From assembly GCF_003693445.1 (NCBI RefSeq), contig NZ_RFAR01000011.1, positions 1 to 64,000 of the forward strand: a stretch of 64,000 nucleotides of DNA. The letters run 5' to 3'. Below the pieces are notes generated by a model. The model saw only the letters and a program-made list of their open reading frames with translations. It was not told the DNA's origin and did not search any database. A program made the position numbers and the translations under genes. This document shows, piece after piece, positions 54,458 to 64,000 of this stretch. Source of the DNA: Aquitalea palustris. Its GTDB lineage: Bacteria > Pseudomonadota > Gammaproteobacteria > Burkholderiales > Chromobacteriaceae. Position 1 is the first letter of the stretch; each line of letters opens with the position of its first letter.

Positions 54458-56605
54458 GTGTTCAATAAAATTACCAAATCGTTTCAGTATGGTAACCAGA
54501 CTGTTACCCTGGAAACCGGCGAAGTAGCGCGCCAGGCTTCCGGCTCCGTTATTGTATCCGTTGATGAAACCGTGGTTCTGGTGGCCGTTGTTGGTGGCAA
54601 AAATGTCAAGCCGGGCCAGGACTTCTTCCCGTTGACCGTGGACTACCTGGAGCGTACCTACGCTGCCGGTAAAATCCCGGGTGGCTTCTTCAAGCGCGAA
54701 GGCAAGCAGTCCGAGAAGGAAGTGCTGACCAGCCGCCTGATCGACCGTCCGATCCGCCCGCTGTTCCCGGAAGGCTTCTACCACGACGTACAGATCGTGG
54801 CCACCGTGCTGTCGCTGAATCCGGAAGTGGATTCCGACATCCCGGCCATGATTGGTGCTTCTGCTGCACTGGCCATCTCCGGCCTGCCGTTTGCCGGCCC
54901 GATCGGCGCTGCCCGCGTGGGCTACGCCAATGGCGAATACATCCTGAACCCGACCAAGACCGAACTGGCGACTTCCGCCATGGATCTGGTGGTGGCCGGT
55001 ACCGAACGTGCCGTGCTGATGGTGGAATCCGAAGCCAAGGAACTGTCCGAAGCCGTGATGCTGGGTGCTGTAGTGTTCGGTCACGAACAAATGCAGTCCG
55101 CCATCAAGGCCATCAACGAACTGGCTGACGAAGTCAACCCGGTGATGTTTGACTGGGCTGCTCCGGTACAAAACGAAGAGCTGATCGCCCAGGTGCGTGG
55201 CATTGCCGGTGCCAAGCTGGCTGATGCCTTCCGCCTGCGTCAGAAGCAAGCCCGTACCGTGGCCATCAACGAAGCCTGGAGCGACGTGAAGGCTGCGCTG
55301 ATCAATGAAGAAACCGACACCCTGAAGGCTAACGAGATCAAGGGCATCTTCAAGGGTCTGGAAGCGGAAATCGTCCGTGGCCAGATTCTGGCTGGCGAAC
55401 CGCGTATCGACGGTCGCGACACCCGTACCGTCCGCCCGATCAGCATCCGCAGCAACGTGCTGCCGCGTACCCACGGTTCCGCCCTGTTTACCCGTGGCGA
55501 AACCCAAGGTCTGGTGGTTACCACGCTGGGTACCAAGCAGGATGAGCAAATCATCGACGCGCTGGCTGGTGAATACACCGAGCGCTTCATGCTGCATTAC
55601 AACTTCCCGCCGTACTCCACCGGTGAAGCCGGCCGCATGGGCCCGCCGAAGCGTCGTGAAATCGGCCACGGCCGTCTGGCCAAGCGCGCGCTGATCGCCG
55701 TTCTGCCGCCGGAAACCGAATTCGGTTACTCCATGCGCGTGGTATCGGAAATCACCGAGTCCAACGGTTCGTCCTCCATGGCTTCGGTATGTGGCGGCTG
55801 CCTGTCGCTGCTGTCCGCCGGTGTGCCGCTGAAGGCGCACGTGGCTGGTATCGCCATGGGTCTGATCCTGGAAGGCAACCGTTTCGCCGTGCTGACCGAC
55901 ATCCTGGGTGATGAAGATCACCTGGGCGACATGGATTTCAAGGTGGCTGGTACTGCCGAAGGCATCACCGCACTGCAGATGGACATCAAGATCCAGGGCA
56001 TCACCAAGGAAATCATGCAGGTTGCCCTGGCGCAAGCCAAGGAAGGCCGCGAGCATATCCTGGGTCTGATGAAGGAAGCCGTGGATGGCCCGCAAGAGCT
56101 GTCCGCCCACGCTCCGCGTCTGTACGTGATGAAGATCAATCCGGAGAAAATCCGTGAAGTGATTGGCAAGGGTGGCGAAACCATCCGCTCCATCACCAAG
56201 GACACCGGTACCGAAATCAACATCGATGAAGATGGCACCATCACCATCGCTTCCATCTCCGGCGAAGGTGCCGAAGCTGCCAAGAAGCGTATCGAGGAAA
56301 TCACCGTTGAAGTCGAAGTAGGCAAGATCTACGAAGGTACCGTGGTGAAGATTCTCGACAACAATGTCGGCGCCATCGTATCCATTCTGCCGGGCAAGGA
56401 TGGTCTGGTTCATATCTCGCAGATCGCCAACGAGCGTATCAAGAATGTGTCCGACTACCTGAAGGAAGGTCAGATCGTTAAGGTCAAGGCCATCGAAATG
56501 GATGATCGCGGCCGTATCCGCCTGTCGATCAAGGCCCTGCTGGAAGACGAATCCAAGGTAGCGCGCGAAACCGCCGACTCCTTCGGTCTGAAGACCCAGC
56601 AGTAA
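54458..56605 (+). CDS. pnp: Polyribonucleotide nucleotidyltransferase (PNPase)
   Basis: 715-residue trimeric 3'-5' phosphorolytic exoribonuclease and degradosome component. Two RNase PH domains flank a helical domain. [27 protein letters not shown]-type and [11 protein letters not shown] blocks are present, followed by a KH domain ([12 protein letters not shown]) and an S1 domain ([30 protein letters not shown]). A GTG at 54458 is chosen: AAGGG lies 7 nt upstream and the reading [12 protein letters not shown] matches family starts; the upstream TTG at 54425 would overlap this site. Confidence 0.96.
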   Translation: MFNKITKSFQYGNQTVTLETGEVARQASGSVIVSVDETVVLVAVVGGKNVKPGQDFFPLTVDYLERTYAAGKIPGGFFKREGKQSEKEVLTSRLIDRPIRPLFPEGFYHDVQIVATVLSLNPEVDSDIPAMIGASAALAISGLPFAGPIGAARVGYANGEYILNPTKTELATSAMDLVVAGTERAVLMVESEAKELSEAVMLGAVVFGHEQMQSAIKAINELADEVNPVMFDWAAPVQNEELIAQVRGIAGAKLADAFRLRQKQARTVAINEAWSDVKAALINEETDTLKANEIKGIFKGLEAEIVRGQILAGEPRIDGRDTRTVRPISIRSNVLPRTHGSALFTRGETQGLVVTTLGTKQDEQIIDALAGEYTERFMLHYNFPPYSTGEAGRMGPPKRREIGHGRLAKRALIAVLPPETEFGYSMRVVSEITESNGSSSMASVCGGCLSLLSAGVPLKAHVAGIAMGLILEGNRFAVLTDILGDEDHLGDMDFKVAGTAEGITALQMDIKIQGITKEIMQVALAQAKEGREHILGLMKEAVDGPQELSAHAPRLYVMKINPEKIREVIGKGGETIRSITKDTGTEINIDEDGTITIASISGEGAEAAKKRIEEITVEVEVGKIYEGTVVKILDNNVGAIVSILPGKDGLVHISQIANERIKNVSDYLKEGQIVKVKAIEMDDRGRIRLSIKALLEDESKVARETADSFGLKTQQ

Positions 56606-56626
56606 TTCCGCTTTGCCGGAAACAAG

Positions 56627-56653
56627 AAAGCCCGCAGCGATGCGGGCTTTTTT
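56627..56653 (+). terminator. Rho-independent terminator of pnp
   Basis: A 10-bp stem AAAGCCCGCA/TGCGGGCTTT with loop GCGA is followed by TTT, 22 bp after the pnp stop. Confidence 0.9.
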
Positions 56654-56985
56654 ACGCCTGTAGTGTGTCAGCCTGCCGGCAGGCAAGCTGTTGTTGCATG
56701 TCGCCATTGCCGCAGTGCCAGCTGGGAAAATTGACTATTCTGGGCTGCTTGCACCGCTGTTGACGCTACAATCTGCTGCAAGTCTTTGAATAAGATGGAA
56801 ATTGTTCTGGCTTGTCTGCTTTGAGATAGGTCAAGTAATTTTATAAGCTGATGTCGCAAACCGGATATGGGTTGGCTTGGTGATTCGATTAGAATCATTT
56901 CAAGCGTATTAAATCATAACAATGCCGTTTTCTGCCCAGCACCACAGGCAGGAGCGGAGGACTCTGCAGGAAGGGAACTATAAAG
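56654..56985. other. Intergenic region upstream of the AST operon
   Basis: 332 bp after the pnp terminator. The second half (56770-56930) is AT-rich and should contain the astC promoter, but no clear sigma-70 pair, sigma-54 -24/-12 pair or ArgR box was found. GGAAGGGAAC just before 56986 supplies the astC ribosome-binding site. No ORF is convincing. Confidence 0.45.
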
Positions 56986-58200
56986 ATGAGCAATTCGATC
57001 ACCCGCGCTGATTTCGACCAGGTCATGGTACCCAACTACGGCCCGGCGGCTTTTATTCCGGTCAAGGGCCTGGGCTCCCGCGTCTGGGATCAGGATGGTC
57101 GCGAATTCATCGATCTGGCCGGTGGTATCGCCGTGAATTCGCTGGGCCATTGCCACCCTGAGCTGGTGGCTGCGCTGACCGAACAGGCCGGCAAGCTGTG
57201 GCATGTGTCCAATGTGTTCACCAACGAGCCGGTACTGAAACTGGCGCATGCGCTGACCTCTGCCACCTTTGCCGACCGCGCCTTCTTCTGCAACTCCGGT
57301 GCCGAAGCCAATGAAGCCTGCTTCAAGCTGGCCCGCAAATACGCCGCCGATCATTTCGGCCCGGAAAAGAATGAAATCATTTCCTGCAAGAACTCCTTCC
57401 ACGGCCGTACCCTGTTCACGGTAAGCGTGGGTGGCCAGCCCAAGTACACCGAGGGCTTTGCCCCGGTACCGGCCGGCATCAGCCACTTCGAATTCAATAA
57501 TATCGATTCGCTCAAGGCCGCCATCAACGACAAGACCTGTGCCGTGGTCATCGAGCCGGTACAGGGCGAGGGCGGCGTATTGCCGGCCGACAAGGCTTTC
57601 CTGCAAGCCGCGCGTGAACTGTGCGACCAGCACAATGCCCTGCTGATTTTTGATGAAGTGCAAACCGGCGTCGGCCGTAGCGGCTCGCTGTATGCCTATC
57701 AGGAGTACGGTGTGACCCCGGACATCCTGTCCAGCGCCAAGTCGCTGGGTGGTGGTTTCCCGGTGGGTGCCATGCTGACTACCGATAAAATTGCCAAGAG
57801 CTTCTCCGTGGGCACCCACGGTACGACTTATGGCGGCAACCCGCTGGCTGCTGCCGTAGCGCTCAAGGTCATCGAAATCGTCAATACCCCGCAAGTGCTG
57901 GACGGCGTACGTGCCAAGAGCCAGCGTCTGCGCGATGGCCTGAATGCCATCAATGCCAAGTATCAGGTATTCAAGGAAGTACGTGGCCTGGGCCTGCTGC
58001 TGGGCTGCGTGCTGACGGATGAATATGCCGGCCGTGCCAAGGATTTTGTCAACGCCGCCAGCAAGCATCAGCTGCTGTTGCTGGTTGCCGGTTTGAATGT
58101 TGTGCGTCTGGCACCGTCGCTGGTGGTGGAAGAGCGCGATATCGATGAAGCCCTGCAGCGCTTTGATGCTGCCGTGGCTGAACTCGTCGCCGCCAAGTAA
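56986..58200 (+). CDS. astC: Succinylornithine/acetylornithine transaminase
   Basis: 404-residue fold-type I PLP enzyme. In the AST arginine pathway it converts N2-succinylornithine to succinylglutamate semialdehyde with 2-oxoglutarate; the same family includes ArgD. Lys252 in [13 protein letters not shown] forms the Schiff base, and [10 protein letters not shown] and [13 protein letters not shown] are typical. The operon context with aruF, aruG, astD and astB favours a catabolic role, although dual biosynthetic use (ArgD/AstC) is common. GGAAGGGAAC precedes the ATG. aruF begins 106 bp downstream. Confidence 0.93.
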   Translation: MSNSITRADFDQVMVPNYGPAAFIPVKGLGSRVWDQDGREFIDLAGGIAVNSLGHCHPELVAALTEQAGKLWHVSNVFTNEPVLKLAHALTSATFADRAFFCNSGAEANEACFKLARKYAADHFGPEKNEIISCKNSFHGRTLFTVSVGGQPKYTEGFAPVPAGISHFEFNNIDSLKAAINDKTCAVVIEPVQGEGGVLPADKAFLQAARELCDQHNALLIFDEVQTGVGRSGSLYAYQEYGVTPDILSSAKSLGGGFPVGAMLTTDKIAKSFSVGTHGTTYGGNPLAAAVALKVIEIVNTPQVLDGVRAKSQRLRDGLNAINAKYQVFKEVRGLGLLLGCVLTDEYAGRAKDFVNAASKHQLLLLVAGLNVVRLAPSLVVEERDIDEALQRFDAAVAELVAAK

Positions 58201-58306
58201 GCCCGTTTTCCCCAGCAAGAGTCACCGCAGCCCGGGTTTTCCGTGGCTGCGGGTACGGCTGCGCCCGTGATACGGCGTAGCGGCTTTCCCCCAGAGGGAG
58301 GTTCCC

Positions 58307-59326
58307 ATGTTTATCGTGCGCCCCGTCCGCACTGCCGATCTGCCGGCCATCGAGCGTCTGGCTGTTGCCAGCGGCATCGGTGTGACCAGCTTGCCCAATA
58401 ACCGGGACAAGCTGTTCGAACGCATCCAGAAGTCCGCGTCGTCCTTCGAGTTTGAAGCTACCGCCGAAACCGGCAGCGAATACTATATGTTTGTGCTGGA
58501 GTCGGCCGGCGAAGTGGTTGGCACCGCCTCCATCAGCGCCTGTGCCGGCTTTGACGAGCCTTTCTATAGCTACCGTAGCGAAACCTTTGTGCATGCCTCG
58601 CGCACGCTGAAGGTGAACAACCGTGTGCATGTGCTGAACATCTGTCACGACCTTACCGGCATGGTGCAGCTATGCGGGTTTTATGCCGATGCTGCACTGG
58701 AGCCCATCGCGGCCGAACTGTTGTCGCGTGCCCGCCTGTTGTTTGTTGCCACGGCGCGTGCGCGCTTTGGCCGCCGCATCATTGCCGAGATGCAGGGCAT
58801 TCATGATGATGCAGGTCAGTCGCCGTTCTGGAATGCCATTGGCCGCCGCTTCTTTAATATGGATTTCCTGCAGGTGGAGCAGGCCTTTGTTGGCCACAGC
58901 AAAACCTTTATTGCCGAGCTGATGCCCAGCTACCCGATCTATGTTCCCTTGCTGCCGGATGATGCGCAAAACGCCATCGGCCAGATTCATGCCAATTTCG
59001 AGCGTCCCTGTCAGTTGCTCACCACCGAAGGCTTCGAGGCGGACAACTACATCGATATCTTTGATGGCGGCGCGGTGCTGACTGCCGAGCTGGATCGACT
59101 GCAAACGCTGGAGCGCAATCGCTGCTATCCGGTGGAAGTGGCGGCCAGCCTGCCGGCCCAAGCCAGCGTGCATCTGGTATGCAATCAACAGGTAGGCGAC
59201 TTTGCCGCCGCAGCCATACGGGTGGCGGTGGTCGATGGCGTGGCCTTCATCAACCCCGACGCGGCCCAGGCCCTGGGTGTGAGCAGTGGTGACACTGTGC
59301 GCGTCGTCGGTTTGCAGCAAGGCTGA
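58307..59326 (+). CDS. aruF: Arginine/ornithine N-succinyltransferase, alpha subunit
   Basis: 339 residues of the AstA family, catalysing succinyl-CoA + L-arginine (or ornithine) to N2-succinyl derivative, the first AST step. MFIVRPVRTADLPAIERLA, GIGVTSLPNN, MQGIHDDAGQSPFWNAIGRRFFNMDF and AELMPSYPIYVPLLP are family blocks. It is paralogous to the next gene, as in the AruF/AruG heteromer of pseudomonads, while E. coli has a single AstA. AGAGGGAGG lies upstream of the ATG, and aruG follows after 11 bp. Confidence 0.94.
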   Translation: MFIVRPVRTADLPAIERLAVASGIGVTSLPNNRDKLFERIQKSASSFEFEATAETGSEYYMFVLESAGEVVGTASISACAGFDEPFYSYRSETFVHASRTLKVNNRVHVLNICHDLTGMVQLCGFYADAALEPIAAELLSRARLLFVATARARFGRRIIAEMQGIHDDAGQSPFWNAIGRRFFNMDFLQVEQAFVGHSKTFIAELMPSYPIYVPLLPDDAQNAIGQIHANFERPCQLLTTEGFEADNYIDIFDGGAVLTAELDRLQTLERNRCYPVEVAASLPAQASVHLVCNQQVGDFAAAAIRVAVVDGVAFINPDAAQALGVSSGDTVRVVGLQQG

Positions 59327-59337
59327 GGAGAAGCAGC

Positions 59338-63172
<3,835 letters not shown>

Positions 63173-63204
63173 CCGGCTTGGGGGGCGTTGACGCCAGCTG
63201 ACTG

Positions 63205-63238
63205 ATGAACAAAGCCACCTGCGGGTGGCTTTGTTCAT
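63205..63238 (+). terminator. Strong terminator of the AST operon
   Basis: A perfect 15-bp inverted repeat (ATGAACAAAGCCACC/GGTGGCTTTGTTCAT) with a TGCG tetraloop, 32 bp after the astB stop. It lacks a long T-run after the stem, but the TTTGTT in the 3' arm may serve. Confidence 0.8.
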
Positions 63239-63748
63239 GGTGGCGATGGCGCTTGATGGCCGCGCTGGTGCAGCCGGGATTCTTTTTGGGGCGCTTGGGA
63301 GATTTCTGCCGCATTATGGGGCAGGGTAGGGCTTTTTCAGCGTAAAAATCTGGCCCGACTTTTGCTCTAGGGGGACGTAGAGTGGGTTTTATCGGGATCC
63401 ATGCATCAGGATACGTGCGCAGCCATGAGAATTTTCTCGCCAGCCATGCCTTAGTGTAATGCTTTGGATTGTATCCCGAAGATTGTATACATTCGAATGA
63501 CTGCGAAAATTCTATGTTCACTTTGGAATGTGAATGAACATATCTTTTCGAAAACGAAGAATATCAAGGGGAAACATGTCAAAAATGTGAAAATGCATGC
63601 TTGGGCAGGTGTGGCACGGCGTAGCGAAGATATCCAATTTTATCTTGTTGCGGCGCAGCGTTATTGTCTGAAAAAAATCAATAAAATCAACAACATGCAA
63701 AGTTTTTAAATGATTTGCTTTTTAGCTGTTTTTTGCCGGTTTTTAAGA
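63239..63748. other. Gene-poor, AT-rich stretch before liv genes
   Basis: About 510 bp. It begins GC-rich and becomes strongly AT-rich from about 63450. An 81-codon plus-strand frame (63464-63709) exists but has no ribosome-binding site, atypical codon use and a Lys/Asn/Ile-rich product, so it is judged non-coding. No tRNA, repeat or mobile-element end was seen. Confidence 0.5.
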
Positions 63749-63778
63749 TTGACAGTCGATTGAATCCACACGCATAAT
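63749..63778 (+). promoter_or_regulatory. Strong sigma-70 promoter upstream of livH
   Basis: A perfect -35 TTGACA (63749-63754) is followed after 18 bp by CATAAT (63773-63778, five of six). Transcription would start near 63785, giving a leader of about 120 nt before livH. Confidence 0.7.
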
Positions 63779-63808
63779 CCGTGCGGCTGTCAGACAGAAA
63801 CCAGAAAA

Positions 63809-63886
63809 ATGGTTCAATACGACAGGCTATACAACTACAGGTGGCATAAGAAGAGGGTAAGCCCTACAAGCTGCTGGGTCGTTTAA
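63809..63886 (+). CDS. Possible leader peptide upstream of livH
   Basis: An ATG-started frame of 25 codons and a TAA stop lies wholly within the predicted livH leader. The product is rich in Tyr and Arg and has valines at 2, 17, 24 and 25, the last two just before the stop. The stop is only 2 nt before the livH ribosome-binding site AAAGGAGAT, so translating ribosomes would end on it. Its own ribosome-binding site is weak and no attenuator hairpin was found, so coding is uncertain. Confidence 0.35.
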   Translation: MVQYDRLYNYRWHKKRVSPTSCWVV

Positions 63887-63904
63887 TCAAAGGAGATCTC
63901 CCAC

Positions 63905-64000
63905 GTGGACATTTTTATCCAACAGATCCTCAATGGTCTGGTACTTGGTAGTATCTATGCGCTGATCGCGCTGGGTTACACCATGGTGTACGGGATCATG
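63905..64000 (+). CDS. livH: Branched-chain amino acid ABC transporter permease LivH, 5' part
   Basis: The first 32 codons only; the gene runs off the window. The reading DIFIQQILNGLVLGSIYALI followed by ALGYTMVYGIM is the highly conserved N-terminus of LivH permeases, containing the first membrane helix. The start is GTG with AAAGGAGAT 9 nt upstream. livM, livG, livF and the binding protein would be expected downstream. The upstream promoter and leader ORF suggest regulation at this point. Confidence 0.92.
   Translation, partial: MDIFIQQILNGLVLGSIYALIALGYTMVYGIM

Noticed and set aside
54329-56707. 792-codon minus-strand open frame opposite pnp
   Set aside because: Antisense of pnp, with a His/Asp/Gly-rich product; pnp itself has every family motif.
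56770-56985. Sigma-54 or ArgR site before astC
   Set aside because: GG/GC elements at -24/-12 spacing and ArgR-like palindromes were sought and not found.
63464-63709. 81-codon frame in the AT-rich segment
   Set aside because: No ribosome-binding site, Lys/Asn/Ile-rich product, no sign of selection on codons.

Overview
The window is GC-rich, densely coded bacterial chromosome. Gene content and order fit a betaproteobacterium of the order Neisseriales, probably a free-living Chromobacteriaceae-type organism (Chromobacterium, Aquitalea or Vogesella are plausible). The clues are a recA-recX-alaS block, a rimP-nusA-infB-rbfA-truB-rpsO-pnp block, a two-subunit arginine succinyltransferase (aruF/aruG), PilU, CcoG and a betaproteobacterial-type Anbu cluster. 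The genus is an inference; no rRNA gene is present. There is no sign of phage, insertion sequence, CRISPR array or plasmid genes.

Layout. 1-245: a tRNA operon on the minus strand (Pro-Arg-His, His cut by the window edge) with a near-consensus promoter. 507-2986: one-carbon genes folD and purU plus a small membrane protein. 3056-7925: an uptake and catabolism cluster (amidase, outer-membrane porin, PotF-like binding protein) diverging from a LuxR-type regulator. 7928-11688: thioredoxin-like, Nudix, UppP, alginate-lyase-like and UPF0149 genes. 11756-15725: the four-gene Anbu proteasome-like cluster (Anbu protease, transglutaminase-like, alpha-E, ATP-grasp). 16083-21388: a compact six-gene operon that joins a di-iron ODP-like metallo-beta-lactamase-fold protein, a FimV-like repeat protein, a degenerate receiver protein, a Ras-like GTPase and two roadblock-like proteins. 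This is the best candidate for a poorly described signalling or polarity system.

21724-36343: a solute-binding protein, alaS, recX and recA, divergent hrcA, mltB, dnaX-ybaB-(GFA)-recR, a MocR regulator, ccoG and marC. 36436-42703: a four-gene operon with three SPFH (HflK/HflC-like) proteins and an N-terminally short P1B-type metal ATPase, next to a divergent small secreted cysteine protein. This is the second candidate system. 42727-47192: dapE, an ArsC/Spx-like gene, pilU and fadD. 47500-56605: the translation and RNA-decay block rimP to pnp. 56986-63172: the arginine succinyltransferase (AST) operon astC-aruF-aruG-astD-astB, without astE. 63749-64000: a strong promoter, a possible 25-codon leader ORF and the first 32 codons of livH, cut by the window end.

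Starts were set by ribosome-binding-site spacing, family N-termini and overlap with the upstream gene; several are GTG or TTG. No homology search was possible, so family names rest on motifs and recalled family features.
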